DNA from: Chloroflexota bacterium
GTDB taxonomy: Bacteria; Chloroflexota; Anaerolineae; B4-G1
DNA length: 12,991 nt
Assembly: GCA_024232355.1 (NCBI GenBank)
Contig: JAAEPW010000947.1
Location: 1-12,991 of the forward strand
Direction of reading: 5' to 3'
Below, one piece after another: positions 1-7,388 of this stretch (the first letter of the stretch is position 1; each line of letters opens with the position of its first letter). Position numbers and translations under genes: made by a program. The notes beneath the pieces were generated by a model. The model searched no databases. It had not been told where the DNA came from and worked only from the letters and a program-made list of their open reading frames with translations.

Positions 1-937
1 CGGAGGGATCGGGCAAGAGATTGCCGCTGCTGAGGACGGTGACAGTGCCGCCATTAAGCTGGGTCAGCCCATGATACTCTTGAATGGGTCCTGAAACCTC
101 GACCAAGTCACCGACAGCGGGAGCCGGGCTAGGTAGATAGAGATAGAGACCATTCCAAGCACCTGCACCGTCCTGGATCCAAACGCGTTGACCACCGTCA
201 AAGTCGGCAACGACGATGCCCCGGGTGGTGACAGTTTGGCCGACGTAAGGCGAATCGCCCGACGGGTCGACGGTGTACTGAATGTCATAAATCGGAGTGT
301 AGCCAGTGCCGGACGTATACGTACCTAGCGGAAATGGCGTCGCCGCGGTCGCATTGCTCGTTTCACCATCCAGGGCATTCGGGCCACTAAAATACCAGTT
401 GGCCAGAGTAAACGTTGTGCCATCAGGGCCAGTTTCATCTACTCTATAGGCCCATCCATCCAAATACTCCCAGGGTTTTCCGGTGCCATCCACATTGATA
501 TCACCAAAGATATCGACAACGACACCATTTTGAAACAGTTCGATGGCATCATCGCCATTGATACTGGCGGCATTGTTATCGGTATAGTTGGGGGCAAAGC
601 CAAAGAAACTGGTGAATCCTGCTGCTTCGGTGGCTACATAGATAAAGTCACCGGCAGTCGCGGAATCGGCAGGAAAGGTGAATTCTTCCCCATCTGTACC
701 ACCGCCATTGTTGGCGGCACCAAAGCCATAAATACTAAGGTCAGCGATGTCTTTCAAAACATAAAACTCGACAGCTTTGGGCAAGCCGCCGCTAAGAGGA
801 CCGTCAATTACTCCTGTAATGAGCAATAATGTGTCATCCGCTTGTACCGGCGAGGTAAAGCCAACAAAAAACGATGCCAGCAAGCTGGCAACAACCACGA
901 TAACCCGCACTATACCAAATTTGATGCGCGTGTGCAT
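1..937 (-). CDS. Secreted lamin-tail/OB-fold protein, N-terminal part (probable extracellular nuclease family)
   Basis: The minus-strand reading frame is open from ATG at 937 to the window edge (312 codons seen, C-terminus missing). AAAGGAG at 946-952 is well spaced from this ATG. Residues 1-33 form a signal peptide: basic start (MHTRIK), hydrophobic core (VVVASLLASFFVGF) and a VQA cleavage site. About 35-165 look like a lamin-tail domain, with motifs KAVEFYVL, GDFIYVATE, INGDDAIELFQNG and an Asp-rich FGDINVDG stretch. About 215-300 look like the OB-fold domain found in YhcR/ExeM-type nucleases (VGQTVTTRGIV, WIQDGAGAWNGLYLYL, VGDLVEVSGPIQEYHGLTQL). In that family an endonuclease/exonuclease/phosphatase domain often follows; here it would lie outside the window. 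The protein is therefore exported. Nuclease activity is an inference from architecture, and it could instead be a non-catalytic surface protein. Confidence 0.85.
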   Translation of the reverse strand, partial: MHTRIKFGIVRVIVVVASLLASFFVGFTSPVQADDTLLLITGVIDGPLSGGLPKAVEFYVLKDIADLSIYGFGAANNGGGTDGEEFTFPADSATAGDFIYVATEAAGFTSFFGFAPNYTDNNAASINGDDAIELFQNGVVVDIFGDINVDGTGKPWEYLDGWAYRVDETGPDGTTFTLANWYFSGPNALDGETSNATAATPFPLGTYTSGTGYTPIYDIQYTVDPSGDSPYVGQTVTTRGIVVADFDGGQRVWIQDGAGAWNGLYLYLPSPAPAVGDLVEVSGPIQEYHGLTQLNGGTVTVLSSGNLLPDPS

Positions 938-1157
938 ATATTTTTCTCCTTTGCAATGTACAATGTACTAGATACTTGTTACAAACACTTTTTACCATCA
1001 TACGCTCGATCTTTTTAGATTGCATCACCTCCGAACAAAAGGACATAATCGAACAACAAAAGTCCCATATAAAATTGTATGGTCGGGTATTGGGCTGCGA
1101 ACCGAAGCAAGGTCAGCAAATCACATCCCGCCATACTGTTTCTTAGCCAACGACACG

Positions 1158-1166
1158 ATTATACCA
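1158..1166 (-). promoter_or_regulatory. Extended -10 promoter candidate for the secreted-protein gene
   Basis: Read on the minus strand this is TGGTATAAT, a perfect TATAAT with a TGn extension. No convincing -35 lies 16-18 nt upstream (best hexamer TCACCG), which is tolerable for an extended -10. Transcription would start near 1151, leaving a 5' leader of about 214 nt before the ATG at 937. It faces away from the nucleoside hydrolase promoter at 1451-1479. Confidence 0.45.
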
Positions 1167-1450
1167 CGAAAGCTAGCCCTCGGTGATTAAAAAGTTATTA
1201 AGGAATGATGCAAGAATCGCTACGCTAAAGCAATTCTTTAATCTTTAAATCACATTTCTGATGATGGTATGGCTTTTCCAGTTTTCAAGTCCTCCCAAGA
1301 TTTATGGCGGAGAATCTCATAAATCGAACAAGAGTCACAAAATAACCGGAAAAGCTCCAGGAATTCCATCCCAATCCGCTTTTTCACAGTGTCGTTGACT
1401 GTATCAAAAAATCTGTTTGGGAGATTTATTTCTCTGGAATTCCCTACCAG

Positions 1451-1479
1451 TTGCATCCTAGCTGTGGGCGTGATACAAT
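1451..1479 (+). promoter_or_regulatory. Sigma-70-type promoter of the nucleoside hydrolase operon
   Basis: TTGCAT (1451-1456), a 17-nt spacer and TACAAT (1474-1479), with TG at 1471-1472 giving an extended -10. The expected start, about 1485-1487, falls at the AGGAGGG ribosome binding site (1486-1492), so the leader is very short. This supports the TTG start at 1497 and excludes the GTG at 1389, which lies upstream of the promoter. Confidence 0.6.
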
Positions 1480-1496
1480 ACTCACAGGAGGGAACC

Positions 1497-2609
1497 TTGT
1501 TTCGCAATCCGTGGTTCTGGATCACCATCACCATCATCGCAATTGGTGTTGCACTAACCTCGGCGTTGGGTGTGTTCTACTGGCTAGTCGGTGCATTGGC
1601 CGTGGCTGTTTTGACGTTGATCATTGCTTTCCTGGCCATGGCCTATGCCGTCGGGCGCGCCGAACGTCCCCAAGTACCCCACTTGCAAAAAATACCCCAC
1701 TCGGAGCGCATCCCCGTGATCTATGATTGTGACGTCACGATGGGACGTCCCTTCCAAGATGTGGGCGATGGGCTGGCGCTGCTCTATCTTTTGGGTGAGC
1801 CTCACGTCCATCTACGTGCTGTCACAACCACCTACGGAAACGGCCCCACCGAGATGACCACCCGTATGACGCGCCGTCTGCTGGACTCGCTAGGATACGA
1901 GAACGTCGCCACGATGCGCGGCGCGACCGGCCCTGACGACGATCCCGAGACAAATCTGGCGGCTCAACACTTGAAAGATGCCATCAACGCAGCGCCCGGC
2001 AAAATCGTCCTCATTGCCACCGGGGTCTTGACCAATCTCAAACACGCCGCAGCGCTCGATCCTGATTTTTTCACAAAATTGCGCGGACTCTACCTGTGGG
2101 GTGGTGTGACCGAGCCGTTGGTCTGGAATGGGCACCAGGTGATGGAACGCAACTTTTCGCTCGATCCCGAGGCCGCTCACCTGGCCCTCCACGCCGAATG
2201 CCCCATCACAATTGCGACTGGGCAGGCTGGCCTCACCGCTATCTTTCGCAGCGCGCAGTTCGCGGCGCTTGAGGCGCTGGATGATTCTGTCTCGCGCCTC
2301 ATCGCTCGCAAAATTCGCTTTTGGTTCGCACTGATGCGGATATGGTTCCAAGACGGTGGCTTTGGGATGGGAGATTCGATCGCCGCGCTGGCATTGACTC
2401 ACCCCGAGTTGTTCGAATCCGAGCCAGTATACGTCACTTCGACCCACGATGATTTGCGCGACGGGCGATTGTTTGTGGATCTCGGCAGACACGGGCCGTC
2501 GCAACTGATACGTGGTGTGCGAGATTTCGACGGTTTCATAATGGCCCATTTTGCTGCTTGGCATCGCCTCGGACAAATGATCAACGTAAAAAGGAGCAAA
2601 CGTCAATGA
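1497..2609 (+). CDS. Membrane-anchored nucleoside hydrolase-like protein (IUNH superfamily)
   Basis: The family cleaves the N-glycosidic bond of nucleosides or related glycosides. This protein has 370 aa, starting at TTG 1497 behind AGGAGGG (7-nt class spacing). The frame is open back to GTG 1389, but that lies before the promoter. Residues about 5-50 form two closely spaced hydrophobic helices, then a basic GRAER stretch, so the catalytic domain is probably cytoplasmic and membrane-tethered. The IUNH domain begins about residue 72. Its metal site reads D77-C-D79, then an insertion and D88-V-G-D91-G-L-A-L. Further family motifs are TTTYGNG, LIATGVLTNL and NFSLDPEAAHLAL; near the end FGMGD293SIA replaces the usual His-Asp. 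One of the paired Asp residues (here G90) and the catalytic-type His are therefore substituted, so substrate and activity are uncertain. The stop overlaps the next gene's ATG, indicating coupled translation. Confidence 0.85.
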   Translation: MFRNPWFWITITIIAIGVALTSALGVFYWLVGALAVAVLTLIIAFLAMAYAVGRAERPQVPHLQKIPHSERIPVIYDCDVTMGRPFQDVGDGLALLYLLGEPHVHLRAVTTTYGNGPTEMTTRMTRRLLDSLGYENVATMRGATGPDDDPETNLAAQHLKDAINAAPGKIVLIATGVLTNLKHAAALDPDFFTKLRGLYLWGGVTEPLVWNGHQVMERNFSLDPEAAHLALHAECPITIATGQAGLTAIFRSAQFAALEALDDSVSRLIARKIRFWFALMRIWFQDGGFGMGDSIAALALTHPELFESEPVYVTSTHDDLRDGRLFVDLGRHGPSQLIRGVRDFDGFIMAHFAAWHRLGQMINVKRSKRQ

Positions 2610-3226
2610 CAAAAATTGTATTGATCCGGCATGGACAAACGATCTGGAATCGAGAACGACGCTTTCGTGGACAAGCGGACGTGGAATTGGACGAGTTTGG
2701 GCAAAGACAGGCACAAGCAACCGGACGTTACGTGGCCGCTCGCTGGCCCGTCGTTGCAGTCTATGCCAGCCCATTGCAGCGCACTATGCAGACCGCTGAG
2801 GCCGTCGCCCGCGCCCAGGGGCTGACGGCAACCCCACTGGCGGGACTGTTGGACATAAACTTTGGCGAGTGGCAGGGACGACTGAGCAAGGATTTGGCAC
2901 AGCGCTACCCAGCGCTATTCCGAACCTGGGAAGAGTCTCCCCACGCCGTACACTTTCCCGGTGGCGAAAGATTGGACGATGTGCGCAGCCGGATCGTGAC
3001 CGCTCTGGATGACGTGGTCGCCCGGCACAAAGGACAAGAGGTCGCATTGGTCTCTCACACCGTCGCCAACCGCGTGCTGCTCTGCGCCGTATTGGGATGG
3101 GGTAACGACCGCTTTTGGCGGCTGGAGCAGGAAACCTGCGCGGTGAACGTCTTTAACGTGGAAAAAGACGGCGACTTTACCATCGGTTTGATAAACGACA
3201 CTTCCCACTTGCAAGGTCTCGAATAG
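2606..3226 (+). CDS. Histidine phosphatase superfamily protein (phosphoglycerate mutase-like)
   Basis: 206 aa, starting at ATG 2606. This ATG overlaps the upstream TGA (ATGA, 2606-2609) and has AAGGAG at 2591-2596; an in-frame start at 2558 would add 16 residues unlike the family. The N-terminus MTKIVLIRHGQT carries the R8-H9-G signature with the phospho-accepting His9. R59 (ASPLQRTMQTAEA), E88 (NFGEWQG) and H151 (VSHTVANR) supply the remaining phosphate pocket and acid. The length fits the small monophosphatase/alpha-ribazole phosphatase branch, which removes phosphate from small metabolites in the cytoplasm. The substrate cannot be read from sequence. Its position between a nucleoside hydrolase-like gene and a sugar phosphorylase suggests a sugar phosphate or nucleotide, by inference only. 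Confidence 0.88.
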   Translation: MTKIVLIRHGQTIWNRERRFRGQADVELDEFGQRQAQATGRYVAARWPVVAVYASPLQRTMQTAEAVARAQGLTATPLAGLLDINFGEWQGRLSKDLAQRYPALFRTWEESPHAVHFPGGERLDDVRSRIVTALDDVVARHKGQEVALVSHTVANRVLLCAVLGWGNDRFWRLEQETCAVNVFNVEKDGDFTIGLINDTSHLQGLE

Positions 3227-3256
3227 CATCCAAACGCCGACGATCGGAGGATCATT

Positions 3257-5755
3257 ATGCAGTACGGATATTTCGACGATGAATGCCGCGAGTACGCAAT
3301 CACACAACCCGACACCCCCCTACCCTGGATCAACTATTTGGGGAGCGAGGCATATTTTGGCATCATTTCCAACACGGCTGGCGGCTATTCATTCTATCGC
3401 GACGCGCGCTTGCGGCGGCTGACACGCTATCGCTACAACAACACACCCTTTGATCTCGGTGGGCGCTATATCTATCTGCGAGATGACGACACGGATGGTG
3501 AACACTCGGGAGAGTTCTGGTCACCCTCCTGGCAGCCTACCCGCTCCCCACTGGAGAACTATGCCTGCCGTCACGGATTGGGCTATACGACCATCGGCTC
3601 TACTTTTGCCGGGATCGAGGCCGAAACCCGCTACTTTGTCCCGCTGGGCGACAGCCTGGAAATCTGGCAGCTGACACTGACCAACCGGCGCGAGGAGCCA
3701 GCCAATCTATCGGTCTTTTCCTGCATCGAGTTTTGCCTGTGGGACGCACAGGATGACGCCGCCAACTTTCAGCGCAATTTCAACATCGGCCAGGTGGAAA
3801 TCGAGGACGGCGTAATCTACCACAAGACCGAGTACCGCGAGCGGCGGAATCACTTGAGCTTTTTCGCCTGCTCCGAGGAACTGGCCGGATTCGATACCCA
3901 ACGCGACGTGTTCCTGGGACCATACCGGGGCTGGGATAACCCCACGGCGGTCGAGCGCGGGCAGTCGTTCGACTCGGTGGCCCACGGCTGGGCGCCGATG
4001 GGCTCGCACCACATCCGGGTCACGCTGGCACCCGGCGAGAGCCGCCAGATCATCTTTGTGCTCGGTTATCACGAGAATCCCCGGGATCAAAAATTCGACC
4101 CACCAAGCTCACAGACGGTCAACAAAAAGACGGTCAAGCCGATCATCGCCAAGTATCTAAACGCGGAAAATGCGGATGGACCGCATCCGGTAGACGCCGC
4201 CTTTGAGGCATTGCGGGCCTATTGGGACGGCCTGCTGGGCATCCTTCAGGTGGATACGCCCGACACGCACACCAACCGGATGGTCAACATCTGGAACGCT
4301 TACCAGTGCATGGTCACCTTTAACATGTCCCGCTCGGCATCCTTTTACGAGTCGGGCATTGGGCGAGGGTTGGGTTTTCGCGACTCGAACCAGGACCTTT
4401 TGGGATTCGTCCACCAGGTGCCGGACCGCGCGCGCCAGCGCACCCTCGACCTGGCTGCCACCCAGTTGGAGAGCGGGGGCGCGTTTCACCAATACCAGCC
4501 GCTCACCAAGCGCGGCAACGACGCCATCGGCGGCGGTTTCAACGACGATCCGCTCTGGTTGATCCTGGGCGTGGCCGCGTATCTCAAAGAGACCGGCGAT
4601 TGGACCATTTTGGACGAGCCGGTAACGTTCGAGAGCCAGCCCGGCACCGAGCAGCCCCTCTACGAGCATCTGCGGCGCAGCGTCCAATACACACTGGACC
4701 GGCTGGGGCCGCACGGCCTGCCCCTCATCGGTCGCGCCGACTGGAACGACTGTCTCAACCTGAATATCTTTTCCGACGAGCCAGGCGAGTCGTTTCAGAT
4801 CGCACCGCTCAAAAAGGACGGTACGGTAGCCGAATCGGTCTTTATCGCCGGACTGTTCGTGTTGGCGGCAAAAGAACTGGCCGCCATCGCCCACGAGCGT
4901 GACCTGGCAGACGAGGCACACCGCTACCAAGATGAAGCGGCGCGGATAGAGTCCACCATCCTGGCACACGGCTGGGACGGCAAATGGTTCCTCCGCGCGT
5001 ACGACGCTTTTGGCGATAAAGTCGGTTCGCGTGAGTGCGAGGAGGGGCAGATATTCATCGAGCCGCAGGGCTTTTGCATTCTGGCGGGCGTCGGTCTGGA
5101 CAACGATGCGGATAACAGCCATTCGTTAGCTGAGCAAGCGCTAACGTCGGTACAAAAGCACCTGGCAACGTCCCACGGCATTGTCCTCCAACAACCCGCC
5201 TACTCGCAGTACTATTTGAACTTGGGCGAAATCTCGTCCTATCCGCCTGGCTACAAGGAAAATGCGGGCATCTTTTGCCACACCAATCCGTGGATCATGA
5301 TCGCCGAGGCGATGGTCGGGCACGGCGACCGGGCGCACGATTACTACACCCGCATCAACCCCTCGGCGCGGGAGGCCATCAGCGAGGTGCACCGCTGCGA
5401 GCCCTACGTCTACGCTCAGATGATCGCCGGGCACGACGCCCCGACCCACGGTGAGGCCAAGAACTCGTGGCTCACCGGCACGGCGGCCTGGAATTACGCC
5501 GCCATCACCCAGTGGATTCTGGGCATCCGGCCCACGTATGCCGGTTTGCAGATCGCCCCCGTCATCCCCCGTGACTGGCACGGTTTCACAGCCACGCGCG
5601 TCTTTCGGGGCGTGACGTACCACATCACCGTGGAACGCGCGGGCGAGGGGAACGCTGCTGCTCTCACGGTGAACAGAGAGCCAGTTGAGGGGAACATTGT
5701 TCCCTTGCCATCGGATGGTCAAGATGAGGTGACCGTCAGGGTCGTTCTGACCTAA
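3257..5755 (+). CDS. Cellobiose phosphorylase (GH94)
   Basis: It phosphorolyses cellobiose to alpha-glucose 1-phosphate and glucose in the cytoplasm, saving ATP compared with hydrolysis. 832 aa with no signal peptide, starting at ATG 3257 behind GGAGG (3246-3250), 30 nt after the phosphatase stop. It resembles characterised cellobiose phosphorylases such as the Cellulomonas gilvus enzyme (about 822 aa) along its whole length: opening MQYGYFDDECREYAIT, PWINYLGSE, GGYSFYRDARLRRLTRYRYNN, FCLWDAQDD, NIWNAYQCMVTFNMSRSAS, GFRDSNQDLLGFVH, YHQYQPLTKRG-like, GFNDDPLWLI, and STYPPGYKENGGIFCH-like. The catalytic Asp lies in GRADWNDCLN (D495-W-N-D498; the second Asp is most likely the general acid). KNSWLTGTAAWN near the C-terminus is the phosphate-side motif. 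The specificity call rests on whole-length resemblance; cellodextrin or a related beta-glucoside remains possible. Confidence 0.94.
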   Translation: MQYGYFDDECREYAITQPDTPLPWINYLGSEAYFGIISNTAGGYSFYRDARLRRLTRYRYNNTPFDLGGRYIYLRDDDTDGEHSGEFWSPSWQPTRSPLENYACRHGLGYTTIGSTFAGIEAETRYFVPLGDSLEIWQLTLTNRREEPANLSVFSCIEFCLWDAQDDAANFQRNFNIGQVEIEDGVIYHKTEYRERRNHLSFFACSEELAGFDTQRDVFLGPYRGWDNPTAVERGQSFDSVAHGWAPMGSHHIRVTLAPGESRQIIFVLGYHENPRDQKFDPPSSQTVNKKTVKPIIAKYLNAENADGPHPVDAAFEALRAYWDGLLGILQVDTPDTHTNRMVNIWNAYQCMVTFNMSRSASFYESGIGRGLGFRDSNQDLLGFVHQVPDRARQRTLDLAATQLESGGAFHQYQPLTKRGNDAIGGGFNDDPLWLILGVAAYLKETGDWTILDEPVTFESQPGTEQPLYEHLRRSVQYTLDRLGPHGLPLIGRADWNDCLNLNIFSDEPGESFQIAPLKKDGTVAESVFIAGLFVLAAKELAAIAHERDLADEAHRYQDEAARIESTILAHGWDGKWFLRAYDAFGDKVGSRECEEGQIFIEPQGFCILAGVGLDNDADNSHSLAEQALTSVQKHLATSHGIVLQQPAYSQYYLNLGEISSYPPGYKENAGIFCHTNPWIMIAEAMVGHGDRAHDYYTRINPSAREAISEVHRCEPYVYAQMIAGHDAPTHGEAKNSWLTGTAAWNYAAITQWILGIRPTYAGLQIAPVIPRDWHGFTATRVFRGVTYHITVERAGEGNAAALTVNREPVEGNIVPLPSDGQDEVTVRVVLT

Positions 5756-5774
5756 TCTACCGGTGGAATGGCCT

Positions 5775-5803
5775 TTGGACTGTCTGGCGAGGTATGGTAT
5801 ACT
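5775..5803 (+). promoter_or_regulatory. Strong sigma-70-type promoter of the small CxxC gene
   Basis: TTGGAC (5775-5780), exactly 17 nt, then TATACT (5798-5803). The predicted start near 5810 gives a 26-nt leader to ATG 5836. An in-frame ATG at 5794 lies before the -10, so it cannot be the start for this transcript. The promoter may also serve selD, for which I find no separate promoter. Confidence 0.65.
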
Positions 5804-5835
5804 TTGACAGAAAAACAACGAACGAGCACAAATCA

Positions 5836-6120
5836 ATGAAGCTTAGGTATTGTCGACACTGCAAGAAAGATGTGCCGATGTTCAATAATAAGGAACACGA
5901 ACAGCTTTCTGAAATTTACTCACAATGTATCCAAGCTATCAAAGAGTATCGAAAAGCACATGGGACATCACTTGCTGAGACTCCATTGGACGAACTGCAC
6001 CGACCTTTTTTTGACTTGTATGAGCAGATTGCAGGCGTCAAGTCAGAGTTTGATGCTTTCGAAGTAAGACGAAGGCACTATCTGGCTCGCTGGAATAAGT
6101 ATAAACACGAAGCAGACTAA
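5836..6120 (+). CDS. Small CxxC protein of unknown function
   Basis: 94 aa, starting at ATG 5836, chosen because the upstream in-frame ATG (5794) lies inside the promoter. There is no clear Shine-Dalgarno. The protein opens MKLRYCRHCKKDVPMFNN, with a single CxxC (C6, C9) like half a zinc ribbon. A charged, helical region follows (EQLSEIYSQCIQAIKEYRKAHG, then PFFDLYEQIAG) and it ends in a basic helix. The opening recalls a family of small bacterial proteins beginning RYCRxCGKDVPM, of which longer members have a second C-terminal CxxC pair; that pair is absent here. With only two Cys, metal binding would need a partner or dimer. AT content is higher than in the flanking enzymes, which may reflect a different origin. 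No function is assigned. Confidence 0.6.
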   Translation: MKLRYCRHCKKDVPMFNNKEHEQLSEIYSQCIQAIKEYRKAHGTSLAETPLDELHRPFFDLYEQIAGVKSEFDAFEVRRRHYLARWNKYKHEAD

Positions 6121-6214
6121 ATCACTCAGATAAGTATCCTATCTTTGGATCAAGTTGGCGAGCCACTCTGACGCATGAACCGTGTGCCATTAAAGATTGG
6201 AGAAGCAATTATCT

Positions 6215-7261
6215 ATGAAAAACAAAGAAATACGCCTGACCGCATTAGCCAGCGCTGCTGGCTGAGCGGCCAAAAGAGGGCCAGAAGCCCTGGCGCAGGT
6301 ACTGCGCCCCCTGATCAATCTATTCCCCTCCGATCAGCACCCAGACTTGCTGGTCGGATTGGAGGTCAGTGACGACGCCGCCGTCTACAAGATCAACGAC
6401 GAGGTAGCCGTCATCCAGACCCTCGACTTTTTCACGCCCGTGGTGGACGATCCCTACGACTATGGGGCCATCGCTGCTGCCAACTCGATGAGCGACATCT
6501 ATGCGATGGGCGGCGAGGTCACCCTCGCGCTCAACATCTGCGGTTTTCCAGCCGACCTGCCGCCGGACATTATCACCGAGATCTTGCGCGGCGGGGCGGA
6601 AAAGGTGGTCGAGGCCGGAGGGGCATTGGCTGGTGGCCACACGGTTGATGCCAAAGAACCTACGTATGGCCTGTCGGTGATGGGCATGATCCACCCCGAC
6701 CGTGTGCTGACCAAAGGCGGCGCTCAACTCGGCGACGCGCTCATATTGACCAAAGCACTGGGCGTCGGCATCATCACGACAGTCCTCAAAGCCGGAATCG
6801 CCGGGGCGGACCACGTGGCATCAGCGGTGGAGAACATGAAAAAATTGAATCGCACAGCCGCCCAATTGATCCAAAAAGTCGGTGTGCGCGCCTGCACCGA
6901 CGTCACCGGATTCAGCCTGTTGGGCCACGGCCACGAGATGGCAGAGCGGAGCAATACGCAATTTCGACTTTTCTTTGACGAGATTCCCTTTTTGGATGGG
7001 GCCAAACGATACGCCCAAGACAATCTCTTCCCGGGCGGCTCTTGCAACAACCGGGATGCCTATGAGCGTCAGGTAGACTTTGCGCCACACATCTCGGAAG
7101 AAATGCAGTTGCTGCTCTTTACGCCCGAGACTTCAGGAGGACTGCTCGTCGCCGTCCCGTCAGACAGACTGGATGAGCTGACCACACGCTTTACCGACGC
7201 CGAGCACCCTTGCTGGGTTATCGGCGAGGTGGTGGCGGGTGAGGGAATTCAAGTCATCTAA
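6215..7261 (+). CDS. selD: Selenide, water dikinase with selenocysteine at position 17
   Basis: It makes selenophosphate from selenide and ATP, the selenium donor for selenocysteine and selenouridine synthesis. 348 aa, starting at ATG 6215 behind GGAGAA (6199-6204). The frame continues through TGA at 6263-6265 (codon 17) to TAA at 7259-7261. The N-terminus reads MKNKEIRLTALASAAG-U17-AAK20: the UGA falls exactly at E. coli SelD Cys17 and the essential Lys20 is in register. Further motifs are EVSDDAAVY (nucleotide/Mg Asp), DFFTPVVDDPYDYGAIAAANSMSD-type block, AMGG, GGHTVD, VTGFSLLGHG and ETSGGLLVAV. Length is close to E. coli SelD (347). Downstream alternative starts such as TTG 6347 would remove the catalytic loop. 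Selenocysteine in SelD is known in other bacteria. The upstream CxxC gene has no obvious selenium link. Confidence 0.95.
6266..6308 (+). promoter_or_regulatory. Bacterial SECIS element directing UGA recoding in selD
   Basis: Just after the selD UGA, GGCGCAG (6292-6298) pairs perfectly with CTGCGCC (6302-6308) around the triloop GTA, with G first in the loop and 33 nt between UGA and loop. That fits the published bacterial SECIS rules as I recall them (small loop, G in the first two positions, 16-37 nt from UGA). The apical GCAGGUACUGC resembles the SelB-binding GCAGGUCUGC of E. coli fdhF. A second small stem, AGGGC (6277-6281) with GCCCT (6287-6291), could stack directly beneath it. An alternative, GCCA (6280-6283) with TGGC (6291-6294), has a G-first loop 18 nt from the UGA but only 4 bp, and it excludes the first. 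Confidence 0.75.
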
Positions 7262-7363
7262 ATCACAAATTTTTCGCGAGCATCTCTTTTCATTCTGCAC
7301 AGCGTGGCAGAGTCAGACCCATAATTGTGCCTGATTGCCTCTCGCGCATTCCACCAATTTGAG

Positions 7364-7369
7364 TATAAT
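7364..7369 (+). promoter_or_regulatory. -10 element upstream of the histidine kinase
   Basis: A perfect TATAAT lies 19 nt before ATG 7389. No recognisable -35 lies at 16-18 nt; TTGCCT at 7335-7340 is 23 nt away, too far. Transcription would start near 7376 with a leader of about 13 nt. It argues against the TTG at 7335 as the start of the kinase. Confidence 0.4.
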
Positions 7370-7388
7370 AGACCATAACGGTAGAACA

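Larger units (their letters stand above)
938..1496. other. Divergent intergenic region with a leader hairpin
   Basis: This 559-bp stretch separates two divergent genes and I see no convincing gene in it. It contains the minus-strand extended -10, the plus-strand promoter at 1451-1479, and one structured segment at 1084-1130. In that segment GCTG (1094-1097) pairs with CAGC (1114-1117) and ACC (1101-1103) with GGT (1111-1113). A CGGG/CCCG clamp (1084-1087 with 1127-1130) encloses them. The hairpin would lie in the 5' leader of the secreted-protein mRNA. It matches no riboswitch class I can recognise. A 7-bp tandem AATGTAC sits at 955-968, just upstream of that gene's ribosome binding site. The rest (about 1170-1450) is AT-rich and featureless to me. 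Confidence 0.5.

Noticed and set aside
530..829. Plus-strand frame of 99 codons
   Set aside because: It is antisense to the lamin-tail domain of the secreted protein, which has a signal peptide, a ribosome binding site and recognisable domains.
955..968. Tandem AATGTAC as an operator
   Set aside because: Two 7-bp copies in AT-rich sequence are too little to claim a binding site.
1250..1537. A 95-codon open frame on the minus strand overlapping the nucleoside hydrolase start
   Set aside because: It covers the plus-strand promoter, ribosome binding site and first codons of a convincing gene, has no ribosome binding site of its own, and its translation matches no family I recognise. A decayed gene fragment in 1250-1390 cannot be excluded.
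1890..2774. Long minus-strand open frames (1890-2774, 4157-5122, 5141-5836)
   Set aside because: They are antisense to well-supported genes, lack family motifs, and arise from codon bias of the plus-strand genes.
6266..7261. selD as a pseudogene or as a shorter gene starting at TTG 6347
   Set aside because: The sequence before the UGA aligns residue for residue with the SelD active-site loop, has a start and ribosome binding site, and a SECIS-like hairpin follows; the short version would lack Lys20.
7335..7388. Histidine kinase starting at TTG 7335
   Set aside because: The added 18 residues precede the TATAAT at 7364-7369, and the 7TM sensor begins directly after ATG 7389.
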